A stretch of 64,000 nt of DNA from Brachionus rotundiformis (taxonomy: Eukaryota > Rotifera > Eurotatoria > Ploima > Brachionidae), in NCBI GenBank assembly GCA_016802295.1, contig JAESIW010000137.1, positions 5,086,146 to 5,150,145 on the forward strand, written 5' to 3'. The translations under genes were made by a program, and so were the position numbers. The notes beneath the pieces were generated by a model. It did not search any database. It had not been told where the DNA came from and worked only from the letters and a program-made list of their open reading frames with translations. Below are positions 47,346-57,487 of this stretch, piece by piece. Position 1 is the first letter of the stretch. Each line of letters starts with the position of its first letter.

Positions 47346-47941
47346 ACAATTGATAGAGTATCTAATTGATAGCAATATAATAGAATTTTTTCAAACAGAT
47401 ATAATAAAATTGAGTCCAAAGCTTAGTACACTCTGTTTTAAAATGAATTTAATTTCACTTGTATTTTTATTTTTCATCAAATTCTTGATTGTTAAAATTT
47501 ACTATTATTTTCAGGCTATTTTTAATGTCCTAAAGAGATGTTTTAATTCTAAAAATCTCAAAACAAAATATTATGATTTTTACATACATTTTTGTTTCTT
47601 TTGGTAAAATATTCTCAAGAACCAAATTTAAAAAATTCTCATCAATTTGTGATTTTATTCAAATACAAATTTCTAAATAAATAATTTATCTAAATTATTT
47701 CTTTATTCAGCGAATATAATAAGTTATTTTAATTAGATATTAAATAAAACAATAAAATCGAAGATAATTTTCAACTACCTGAAACTAAAGAAAAATATCT
47801 AAACAAAGAAATTAAAATGGAGAATTGAAATAATTTTATATTAAAATACCTAAAGTAAAGAAAAAATTTTAAGTTTAATTGAAGACGTTTCTGAATTAGT
47901 CAAACATGTATTTTTTGGATCCACATTAAGAACCTGTCGTG
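47346..47941. other. intergenic upstream of the EF-hand gene
   Basis: About 600 bases of AT-rich DNA. A frame at 47350-47607 is hydrophobic low-complexity sequence and is not supported as a gene. Confidence 0.5.
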
Positions 47942-47949
47942 TATAAAAA
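47942..47949 (+). promoter_or_regulatory. TATA box
   Basis: TATAAAAA sits 47 bases before the start codon at 47989 and directly after a short GC-richer stretch (CCTGTCGTG). This predicts a transcription start near 47970-47975 and a very short 5' UTR. It is one of the few clear TATA boxes in the window. Confidence 0.6.
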
Positions 47950-47988
47950 CTTTAAAAAAATCATATATTGCCAAAATAAGAAAACAAT

Positions 47989-49200
47989 ATGGCATCCAGA
48001 ACTGGTAAAGAAAGTCTGAACAATCTAAGCGGCTACAAAGATTTAGAACTTGTGGTTGATACTGCTTTGAAAAGAGCAAATTTAGCTGATGAACCTGTAG
48101 CTTATCAGACTGTTAGCCAAGCAACTTTACCTGAAAGACAATTTACTCGTCAAAGTGTTCCTCTCCCTTCACCTGTTCGTGTAACCAATGAGCGAAATTG
48201 CACATTCTTGCCACCAATTTCCTTGGACCAATATAAATTGAACAGTGATCCTAATCCAGAGGTAATCAGAAAAAAACCAAATGAGAAAATCAGATATCAA
48301 CAAGACTTGTCTGTGAGATTTTTAGAACCTCCAAAGGCCCCTAAACCAGGTGATATTGTTGTAAAACAATTACCAAATAGACAAATTGCTCCAGCTCCAC
48401 CCCTTGTTGTTCGTCAAGCTCCTCCAAGACCAACTACTCCTGCTCCATTAGTACTTAGAGAACAGCCACCAAGAGTTCCAAATCCAGTATCAGAAAAAGT
48501 TGTTCTCATTCCAGGTAAAGTAATTGCTCCACCATCAAGAAAAGTAGTTGTCGAAAGACTACCACAAATTCCTCCAAGACCGCAAAATGTTTTCTTGGAA
48601 AAATGGTTGCCATTTAAAGCTCAAAAAAGACGAGTTGTTTATCATAAAGCGGAGCAAGAATGCGTATTGCCGAATCCAAAAAATGTTGTTATTCAGTGGG
48701 AAGCACCAGAAGTTGAGGTACAAAGATCATACAAAAATTTGGGAACTCAACAAGCTGATCCAGAAGAATATTCAAGAAGATTTGGCTCTGATTTATTACG
48801 ACATGATGATTTTAGACAAGCCGCTTCAAAATTAGGAGCCCCTCAAGAGGTTTTGAGCTCAAATAGCCATGTTCAACACGATTTACCCGAATTAGAAGGT
48901 GAAGTAGAGTCTCTTAGATTGGTAGATCTGGACAAAGCTGGTCTGTCAGAGTACAGATCATATTTAAATAGATTAGGAGTTTCAACAAACTACACTAGAT
49001 CTACCACTGGTTTAGGTCAAATTACTTCAGCTGATACCTCTAATTTGATAACAATAGCTCAAGCAAAGAATACTGCAAATGATTTAAATGGTGGAACTGA
49101 AAAATTGCTCACCGAAAGTGATCTAAGATCGTACTTCAACTCATTGGATACAAACCATGATGGTGTTTTAAATTATGAAGAACTAAGAGCTGCATTGTAA
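47989..49200 (+). CDS. proline-rich protein with a C-terminal EF-hand
   Basis: This is an intronless frame of 403 residues, the longest single-exon gene here. A central proline-rich region (about 105-215) has short repeated units (PPLVVRQAPPRPTTP, APLVLREQPPRVP, RKVVVERLPQIPPRPQN) followed by FLEKWLPFKAQKRRVVYHKA. It looks like a cytoskeletal or membrane-skeleton repeat protein; the valine/proline pattern recalls alveolin-type repeats, though homology is not shown. The C-terminus ends in one complete canonical EF-hand loop, DTNHDGVLNYEE, with acidic residues at positions 1, 5 and 12, after a helix SDLRSYFNSL. Codon use is more uniform than in its neighbours (many GCT, CCA, AGA). With the TATA box and lack of introns this suggests strong or stage-specific expression. 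The function is unknown. Confidence 0.8.
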   Translation: MASRTGKESLNNLSGYKDLELVVDTALKRANLADEPVAYQTVSQATLPERQFTRQSVPLPSPVRVTNERNCTFLPPISLDQYKLNSDPNPEVIRKKPNEKIRYQQDLSVRFLEPPKAPKPGDIVVKQLPNRQIAPAPPLVVRQAPPRPTTPAPLVLREQPPRVPNPVSEKVVLIPGKVIAPPSRKVVVERLPQIPPRPQNVFLEKWLPFKAQKRRVVYHKAEQECVLPNPKNVVIQWEAPEVEVQRSYKNLGTQQADPEEYSRRFGSDLLRHDDFRQAASKLGAPQEVLSSNSHVQHDLPELEGEVESLRLVDLDKAGLSEYRSYLNRLGVSTNYTRSTTGLGQITSADTSNLITIAQAKNTANDLNGGTEKLLTESDLRSYFNSLDTNHDGVLNYEELRAAL

Positions 49201-50359
49201 TTTTTTTATCTAATCAATTAAGCTTAGACGATTTGAAATATTTTTTTTTTCAATTTATTATTTTTAAAAAGTATTAGAATAAATTTATTTAAATAGTTTA
49301 TTAAATATAGACTTTATGAATTAATTAAACGTCACTGTAATCCGGTACTGACTGCGCTAATTTAAAAAAATAATTTCAAAGCAAATTGGTTATCATATGG
49401 TTTATTTATTCCGTCGGTCTTTTTTCAGACAGGATTATAAATTTTCGAATATTAATGAATTAATAAACTTACATATTTAAATTAATCAGACCCTATTATT
49501 TAAATAAGAATTTTTTTCTAGTTCTTATATTGAATAAAGTACCAAAAAATGATCTTATTAATTGTCATTTGCACTCAAAAGTTTTTCAAATAAAAAAAAT
49601 CATTTAATTTAGTAAAAAAAAGATTTTAAAAAATAAATTTAATCAAGTTAATGATATTTTTTAATAAGTGCTTGACTTATTCAAATAATATAATTACTTA
49701 GGAGCACAATAGAACGATTGAATTAATAAGAATTGATTTTTTTATTTGATGAAACTGAATAGTGCTCGAAATGCTCAATAAGTCAATAATTGGCCTCGGA
49801 CCACTATATCCATTGTACACGGATAAGATTTAGAATTATTGAGCGGAATTTATAAATTAAAGTAAATTAAATTCAGACCACTAGCGTTAATTAGAATTCA
49901 TTATTTCAAAGATAAAAGATGAATAAAAAAATCAAGTCAAATTTAAATCAAAACTAGGAAAAATCAGCATGCAATAGTGAGGGGGCTCTGTAACGGGAAT
50001 TCATTTGTTTTATTTCTTTAAATAAACTAATGACAATCTAATCATTTGTTGATTTATTACGAATTATCTTTATAAAAGTCAATTCGAATTGCTTTTTTTT
50101 TTATTTTATGCTTAAAAATTCACGGTTCACTTTGAACTCATTAAAATCAATATACATTTTCTGCCCATTTAAACAAATGAATTTTTAATTAAATACAATT
50201 TAATTGAATTTTGGTTTGTTTTTACATTTAAATTTTTTTCTCACATTAAAATCGATATAGATTGATTTCGGAATAAATATTGATCTCAAAATTTCCTCTT
50301 TCATTTAAGCTTTTTAGAAGTTAAGTTTTAGAAATGGGTGCTTAATTACCTCAATCAAT
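49201..50359. other. intergenic between EF-hand and Ig-domain genes
   Basis: About 1.2 kb of AT-rich DNA with no supported exon. A short GC-richer patch (GGGGGCTCTGTAACGGG, about 49981-49997) stands out but has no recognised identity. Confidence 0.45.
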
Positions 50360-51985
50360 ATGGTCAATAAAAAAATTATACTTATTATATTTTTTGGCAT
50401 TATTACATGTGACCAAAATGATCAGCATTTTAGGACAAGTTTAACAGCCAAACTTAGTCAAAAAGCTAAACTTCCATGTTTCGTTGAAAATGGACACAAA
50501 TTTATATGGATGAAAACAGATCAAAACGAAGTAATTAGTGTGGGCGAAATTGTAATGAAAAACAGTGATTCATTAAGCATCGAGACTGAATGTGGTACTG
50601 AGTTTACAGTTTCTTCAGGATGTTGGGTCTATCTATTGATTGATAACCTAGAATTGAAAGATGAAGGTGTTTATGTTTGCCAGAAAGACACAATGCAGTC
50701 AACTTATATCAATTTAACCATTTTGGGTATTAGTAAATTAATCAAATTATTTATAGAATTTAAAATTATAATTTAGTTCCGCCATACATAAAAAATGAAG
50801 CTGAATCGTCAATGGATATCGATGTAATTGAGGGAAAAGATGTTGAATTACTCTGTGATGCTTTTGGAAAACCAAATCCAAATATTAAATGGTTTGCTAA
50901 AAATGAATACTATATAACATGTAATTTTTTTATTACGCTATAAAGATAATTAGATTGAAGCTCAATAATTTATACAGTTGTTTAAAAAAAAATTATTTAT
51001 TTATTTATATTTTCAATTAATAAGAAATGTACCAGAATTTAGAGTAAAATATGCTAAAATTACGTAAATTAACAATTTTCATGTAGGTTTAAAGCTTTAT
51101 TTTTTAAAAATTTAAATAAAGCTTTTATCAAGAGTAAATTATAAAAAAAAATTTACAGGTTTATTCAAAATTTAAAATAACATTTTTTTAAGCTCAAAAA
51201 GTTTTAATAATAAAGAATGTTTCGAGAAATTCAATCAAAGAATATGAATGTATTGCTGATAATGGAGTTGATCCGTCAATAAGTAGAACATTTAGTTTAA
51301 GAATTTTATGTAACTTATATTTGTCTCCATCAAATTTGATAGCTAATTTTACAAAAATTTAGTTCCCCCCTCAATAATAGAATTTGAAGTGGATAAATTT
51401 AACAAGTCAGACTCGTTAGAGAACTTTAAACTAGTAGTAAAATTTAGTGGCTATCCGATACCGAAATTTAAATGGGTTATTGATGGGGATTTTAAAAACA
51501 GTTCAATTGATTTAGACCAATTTTCAAACGATTCCAAAAGAGATAGTAATGTGTTTTGTTCATCGATTAATATAAAAGTTTGTTTATTTTAATAAGTTTT
51601 TTATTTAATATTTTTTTTATCTATAAAAGAATTTGAATAGAAATTCTCTGATTGAATTCAAGATTGAGAATGAGCTGGGTACCTCAAATTCAAGTTTTAG
51701 ACTTAAAAACATACCTAAATATACAACTAGGACAAGAATACATAAATTTTTTTCTGACAAAAAACGTACTATTTTATCTAGTAAAAATTAATAAACGAAT
51801 AAAAATTAAATCTATTGAATATTTATTTAATTTTAGATTCGTCAGTAAAAAATATCAGCATCGGTCATAAAACTTTGATTAGCAATTTGAAGCTAAATTA
51901 TGGTAAAGTGAACAAAGCTAGCCAGATGAAATTATTTTCGCTGATAATTTTTCCTAATTTTATATTTTTAATTATTTTTAAATAA
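50360..51985 (+). CDS. three-Ig-domain cell-surface protein, probably GPI-anchored (lachesin/IgLON-like)
   Basis: Six exons (50360-50726, 50777-50920, 51193-51309, 51363-51577, 51630-51780, 51837-51985) join in frame to 380 residues. A signal peptide (KKIILIIFFGIITC) is followed by Ig1 with KLPC...IW...LKDEGVYVC. Ig2 begins VPPYI and has VELLCDAFGKPNPNIKWF and YECIAD. Ig3 begins FPPSIIEFE with GYPIPKFKWVIDG and ends IENELGTSN. The chain ends in a hydrophobic tail (LFSLIIFPNFIFLIIF) with only a lysine after it, as in GPI-attachment signals. V-type Ig1, then two more Ig domains and a GPI signal is the lachesin/IgLON/DPR-like layout of neural adhesion proteins. Ig3 lacks both disulfide cysteines (VKFSG, FKIEN). 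Most domain junctions fall at phase-1 introns, as in other Ig genes. Confidence 0.85.
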
Positions 51986-52355
51986 TTTTATTCAAAATGA
52001 TATAATTTTATATTATGTTTTTAAATAAAATAAAATGACAATTATTTAATAGAATATGATTTTTAAATTATTAAATTAATGGAATATTATTCATTACAAT
52101 TTATTTTTTTTTTCTAGATTCAGTTTTTCAAACTATTCAGCTCTGTCATGCGATTCACATAAATGAGTTGGCAAAAAGACTGCCGACAAAAAACTACAAA
52201 AATATCTTTTTACCAAGCACAAAATTTAAAAGCATTCTCATATAATTTATTTTAATTATTGCTACCTTCGAAACTAGGTGTTTGTTGTCACTTCGCCAAA
52301 TTGGTAAAAGTAATCCTCATGATTAATTTGATTTTACTTTAATATAGATATAATC
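51986..52355. other. intergenic between Ig-domain and CYSTM-like genes
   Basis: About 370 bases. A possible acceptor (TTTTTCTAG) is seen near 52115, but no exon is supported. Confidence 0.4.
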
Positions 52356-52568
52356 ATGGAAACAAAACAAGACGAATTGAAAAATCATGAAAACATGATT
52401 CCTATTGAGCTTGGCGATAGAACAGTTTACATAGTTGACCAAGATGAACCACCTCAGATTGTGCAAAAAGGAGAAGGCTGGAGAGAAGCAATGGAGGGCA
52501 TTTGGGCATGCACGGTTTGTCTTATGTGCATCAATAATTTATGCTTTTGTATACAATGGTTTTCATAG
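52356..52568 (+). CDS. CYSTM-like small cysteine-rich membrane protein
   Basis: This is a single exon of 70 residues. A polar N-terminal part is followed by RTVYIVDQDEPP and then a C-terminal cysteine-rich hydrophobic segment, WACTVCLMCINNLCFCIQW. The combination of TVY-[IV]-V-[DE] and a terminal cysteine-rich membrane stretch resembles CYSTM1-type proteins, which are tail-anchored or palmitoylated membrane proteins linked to stress responses. The function is unproven. It is the plus-strand neighbour of two minus-strand PLAC8 genes, which encode another family of small cysteine-rich membrane-associated proteins. Confidence 0.6.
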   Translation: METKQDELKNHENMIPIELGDRTVYIVDQDEPPQIVQKGEGWREAMEGIWACTVCLMCINNLCFCIQWFS

Positions 52569-52685
52569 AATTTAATTATTTTCTCTTTAATTTAATTTTT
52601 TATTAGTCAATATAAAGCAATTTTTATTTAATTTTTAAAGGTTTTGAAATTTTGGTAAATAAAGCTAAATATTTAGTAAAATAAA

Positions 52686-53140
52686 TTAAAGTCCTTGATT
52701 CTCTAACTCATTGTATATTTGAATTGCGGTACACATTGGACAAAAAAGTGCTGTCAAAGAATCGCCACAAATTGAACCTTATAAATTGTTTCTATAAGCT
52801 TGTGAATATATATTAAGAAATATTTGATATTTACCTTTTATTCTAAAAGCAGTTCTTAACTTGGAACGCAAGGAAATCATTGAAGCAGGTAAAAAAAATG
52901 GCGTACATAAAAATTCATCTGTTCTTTTAAATATAGAACAAGTGAAGCAAGGTAGACAAAAGTAAGCAATACAGCATATTTTTAAGTTTGAACAACAATC
53001 ACACAAACTGTGAGCCCATTGGTTTTCGTAATTCCAGACTAATAGAATAAAATGATAAAAATTTATAAATTTAAAAGAAAAAAATGTTTTAAACCATTTT
53101 CGGCATCTGTAACAACTATTTGTCCAGAATGATTTTTCAT
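52686..53140 (-). CDS. PLAC8/cornifelin family protein (copy 1)
   Basis: Three exons (53140-53095, 53038-52835, 52777-52686) join in frame to 113 residues, the usual length of PLAC8 proteins (about 112-116). Motifs: VWNYENQWAHSLCDCCSN, ICCIAYFCLPCF, SLRSKLRTAFRIKGSICGD and FCPMCTAIQIYNELE. These correspond to the paired cysteine clusters and the R.....I.GS.C.D signature of the family. PLAC8 proteins are small, cysteine-rich and membrane-associated, with roles in cell size, fate and metal homeostasis. The next gene on the same strand (53542-53931) is a paralogue, so this is a tandem duplication. Confidence 0.9.
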
Positions 53141-53541
53141 AACCAAACTTTTAAATCTAAAAGAAAATTAAAGAATTTTATTTTTTCCTTTTTTTGTACT
53201 AATTAATAAATAAACATACATGATTACAAATGTTCATTGAGAATTAATTGCATGAGATTTTCAGACATTCTAAAATAAAGCCTTTACCTCATTTTAAGGT
53301 TTATCATGAAATCACGATAACAAATTTTGGTTTTAAGTATAAATTCTTTATTTTAATTATTTGTTCATATTTAATAAATAAATTAAAATTTTGATGATAT
53401 ATTCACCGAGGAAATATAAAATATAAATATTTAATAAAAAAAATTCATATAAAAATTAAATTCGATTGTTTTATCAAAATAAAGTATTCAATTATGTTAT
53501 CAACAAAATTTCATTAATAAAATAAAACTGATAATGAAAGA
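53141..53541. other. spacer between the two PLAC8 genes
   Basis: About 400 bases, AT-rich, with no exon seen. It holds the 3' UTR of copy 2 and the promoter of copy 1. Confidence 0.5.
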
Positions 53542-53931
53542 TCAAAGTTCTTGTTTGTCCAGCTCATGCTTCATCTGAAGTGCAGCACATATTGGACAGC
53601 ATGATGTAGCCATTAAATCATGGCATAAGCTTCCTCGGATTCTAAAACCAGTTCTTAATTTTGCTCTTAAACTCATCAGGCCACCGGGCATGCACCACAT
53701 GCAGCAACATTCATTCGTTCTCATAAAAAGCTTTCCTAACTTTTTGAATTGAGGATTAGAATCAAATTAAATTAATTGATGAAAAAAAATAATTACGAAG
53801 CACATTGGACAAAAACATGCAAAGCAGCATGTACCACAATCAACACAACAATCTGACATATCTCGGCTCCAATGATTCTCATAATCCCATACCTCTAAAT
53901 TTGGTTGGGCACTTTTGACCCGATTAGACAT
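53542..53931 (-). CDS. PLAC8/cornifelin family protein (copy 2)
   Basis: Two exons (53931-53797, 53739-53542) join in frame to 110 residues. Motifs: VWDYENHWSRDMSDCCVDC, CCFACFCPMCF, LMSLRAKLRTGFRIRGSLCHD and CCPICAALQMKHELD. It is clearly a paralogue of the PLAC8 gene 400 bases downstream (shared SLR-x-KLRT-x-FRI-x-GS) but diverged. Intron positions differ: copy 1 is interrupted within the conserved GS.C region, whereas copy 2 is continuous there and is split after the first cysteine cluster. Confidence 0.9.
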
Positions 53932-54892
53932 AGTTGGTTAAATTAAAATATCTAAAACTGAGAGATTTCTAATAAAGATTGACTAAAATAAAACTAATTG
54001 AAATAAAGTCTTAATATTAAAGCTTAAAGAAATTTATAAATTACAATAATGACATAATTATTCTCATTATTTTGCAAGGTTTAGAATTTCAGATTCTCTA
54101 TTACCATACCAACAAAACGAATTGCCAGAGAGAGTCTGATTTTTATTTTTATTTTATTATTTTTTTCAATATTTTATTTTAAATAAAGTAAATAATTAAG
54201 TTCTTACTTTGTGACGCACAAATCAGAATCGAATATTATGTGGTTCTAGAAAATAAGGCTTCGAAAAGATTTCTCTGAAATTTTAATTTTTAATTAATAA
54301 AATTAGTTTTTAATATGTCAATCTAAATATTAATTCTGATTAAAAAAATTATCAAATTATTAAGATAGATTTTAAAAGGATTTATATATTTTATTTTTCA
54401 TTAAGATTTTAATTTGAAGAAATTTAGTTTTGAAATTTTAATTAATTAAAACAGCTTTTTTAAGTATAATTTTTTTCGCTAAATTCTTTGATCATGGTTT
54501 AATGAAGATTATGAATTAAAAAAATTTATATTTCAAAAAATAAAAATGATTTTTATTAAAATATCAAATAATTTTCGATTAATTTGAAAAATGACTAATT
54601 ACCTCGGTCATTTAAAGTAAACTTTTAAATATTTTCAAATGATTTTCTGTTTATAGTTCAACTTTATGAATACTATTCAAAATATAATTTTTAGCAAAAA
54701 AAAATAAACATTTTTGACAATATTTGTTTAAATTAGACCAACTTAACATTTAAGACTTACATGATGCTTTTTAAAACAATTTCAACTAATTTATTAATTA
54801 TTATAATAAATTATTAATAAATTTTGATAAAAAACTAAACAATTTTTCTTTATCAAATAATAACAAAAAAGATCACCTTTTTTAGGATTATT
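53932..54892. other. intergenic, divergent PLAC8 and VPS33B promoters
   Basis: About 960 bases of AT-rich DNA between divergent start codons. No exon is seen. Confidence 0.5.
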
Positions 54893-57487
54893 ATGGCATT
54901 TAGTGATATAGATTTTAATTTTTTTAACAAATTTGCTCATGATGGTTTAATACGAATTTTGAATCAGCATGAAGTATAATTATGGAATCATGAAATTGAA
55001 AATTGGTTTATCTAGAATTTTCTTTATAGTGCCCTAAAAATTTAGTATTTTTAAGAGAATTGACTAAGATAATTGATGAAACAATCAAAATCAGTGAACT
55101 TAAAGTAAATAAAAATTAATGTAATAAAAATCCTAAAATAAAAACAAAAGGAAAATGGCGTATCAAAAATGTTCTTTTTGGAAAATACTTTACCAAAAAA
55201 TCCAGAAGAAAAAGATGTCGAGTATAAATAACTGATAGAATAAATGAAAATTTGATATAATAATTTTATTAAGATGGATTTATATTATAAGACCATATGC
55301 GGAAGATGTAAAAAAAGTGTGTCAACATATTAAAGATGATTTGAAAAAAAACATTAGATTCAGATATCCGTATAAGATTGTTTTTGCACCAAGAAAAGTA
55401 AATTTTTTAAAAATCTTTCATTTATATCTTTGTTGCTAAATAAATATAAAATCAATTCAAATTTGTAAATATCTGGAATTCAAATTAATGATTTAAAATT
55501 TTTAAAATATCTCTCTAGTTATATATTTGTGATCTATTGTTTGAGCAAGAAGGTATTTATGAATACGTCACGTTGACTGAGCTTGAAAATGATTTGATTC
55601 GTATAGACGAGGATGTCTTATCCATGGAATATGCTAATTTTTTACCAAATTATTTCATGGTAATAATTATTAAATGCCAACTAGTAAATTAAGTAAATTG
55701 TTCAATAAAAGCATGGTGATCAAAGTTGGTTATGCACAATTGCAAAAAGTTTGATAAGCATTCAAAATTGGTTTGGAAAAATTCCAAATATTCATTTACA
55801 TGGTTCTTGTGCAAAAGTAATTAAACAATTAAACATCGATTTAAAATTGTTTTGAATATTAAGTCTGTCTATGAATTGACCCAACGCTTTAGTCTATTGC
55901 AAGAAAACTCATTTTTTGATAGTCACAAGATAGATCAATTAATATTGATTGATCGAAACATTGATTATATAACTCCATTTTGTACACCTTTAACTTATGA
56001 AGGTATTATTGCCGAACACTTTAAGCTAAATGTTGGCCATATAGAGCAAATACCTGATGAAATCAAGAGCAAAAAAGTTAAGCTGTCAAATAATGATAAA
56101 ATTTTCGAAAATATTAGAGGAATGCATATTAGTGAGATATTCCCGCATTTAAAAAAGCTTTTAAACGATTTGAAAACTGTTCATGAAGTAATTTTAATAC
56201 AATAATTGTTTTTTTTTTATGTCAAATATAAAAAAAATTAATTTTCTAGAAAAAAAATGAAATTAGCTCAGTTTCAGAAATGAAAAATTTTGTTGAAAGC
56301 GACTTGAAAAAATATACAGAGATGAGCAATTTGATAAATTTACGTAGTTAAAAATAATATTAATTTTTTTCTAAATTAATCTTGTAATATCTTAGATCTA
56401 AATATCTGCGAAGTTATAATCAAGAAGAAAACCAACTTAGAGCTATCTATTTATCTAAATGTTGAGCATAACATTTTGACAAATAGAGATTATAATAAAA
56501 GTTTTGAATACATTGAAGAATTGATCAACAGACAAGTGACTATTTTGAAAAGAGTGTTTATTTATTTTCATTTTTTAATTTTTAGTTTGATCTTCATCAA
56601 ATTCTCAGATTGGTAATTTTGCTATCTCAAACTAATCAAGGTTTACAGAGTAGTCACTATTCACAGATTACAAAACAGATTTTACATGTAAGATAAGATT
56701 TTTAGTTTTATTAGTTGGTGAATTTACAAATGAAAATTCTAGAATTTCGGCTATGATAAAATTATTCTAATGACCAATTTAGAAAAAATGGGACTCATAT
56801 CGATTGATAATCCAGAATTTAAAAGAGAAGACTCTAAAAACATTCTTAAAAGTATTAATAAAAATTTCCAAATTTTCCAATATAAAATTTAATTTTAAGT
56901 TTCTCAGCAATTAACTAGCAAATTAAAAGGAACTAAATATGGGACCATAACCAAAAAACTGGACATCGTAATTTATCGGCTTGTTAATTTATTTTAAATA
57001 AAGTCTATTTTTTAAAAGATACCTGGAAATATTGACCCTTTGCAATTAAAGTCTACTTCTAGATCAGTAGATATGTCCTATGCTTTTAATGGAAACTACA
57101 GGCCAATTTTATGTCAATACATTGCTCAAGTAAAAAAACATTGGTATTTTAAATGCTGAAAATTTTCCCTTTTAGATGTTGGAAAACAACCCAAAAACCA
57201 ATTTTGACGAACTTTCAAAAATATTTCCTGGAGAATATGAAAAAATATCAAATTATCCTCTATCTGTCCGAAAAAATCCAGCCCGGAATCAGACCGTTTT
57301 AATTTATTTTTTGGGAGGTTGTACATACACAGAGTTGGCAATTATGAGAAAAATGGCTTTTCAAAAAAGTAATGTTTAGCAATCTGTCAAAAAAATATTA
57401 ATTTCTTTTTTTTAAGATTTAAAGTTTTTATTTGCCACAACCTCATTTCTCAATACTGAACAATTAATTGAATTGATGAAAAATTAA
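54893..57487 (+). CDS. VPS33B: vacuolar protein sorting 33B (Sec1/Munc18 family)
   Basis: Fifteen exons (54893-54973, 55030-55104, 55151-55221, 55274-55397, 55519-55659, 55712-55816, 55864-56187, 56250-56343, 56396-56553, 56586-56687, 56743-56851, 56900-56967, 57019-57129, 57176-57368, 57417-57487) join in frame to 608 residues; human VPS33B is 617. Characteristic segments: IYIIRPYAEDVKKV, YICDLLFEQEGIYEYV, VLSMEYANFLPNYFM, LILIDRNIDYITPFCTPLTYEG, YIEELINRQVTILK, VDMSYAFNGNYRP and VLIYFLGGCTYTELAIMRK. Their order and wording fit VPS33B rather than VPS33A, VPS45 or Munc18. SM proteins assist SNARE assembly; VPS33B acts with VIPAS39 in late endosome/lysosome-related organelle trafficking. The gene is unusually intron-dense for the window, with introns of about 32-121 bases. 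Confidence 0.95.

Noticed and set aside
47350..47607. 85-codon frame upstream of the EF-hand gene
   Set aside because: Hydrophobic low-complexity sequence with no start context, close to the LINE relic.
54090..54140. Possible X-box (ATTACCATACCAAC) before the PLAC8 and VPS33B genes
   Set aside because: Only one half-site fits the RFX pattern; the other lacks the needed pyrimidines.
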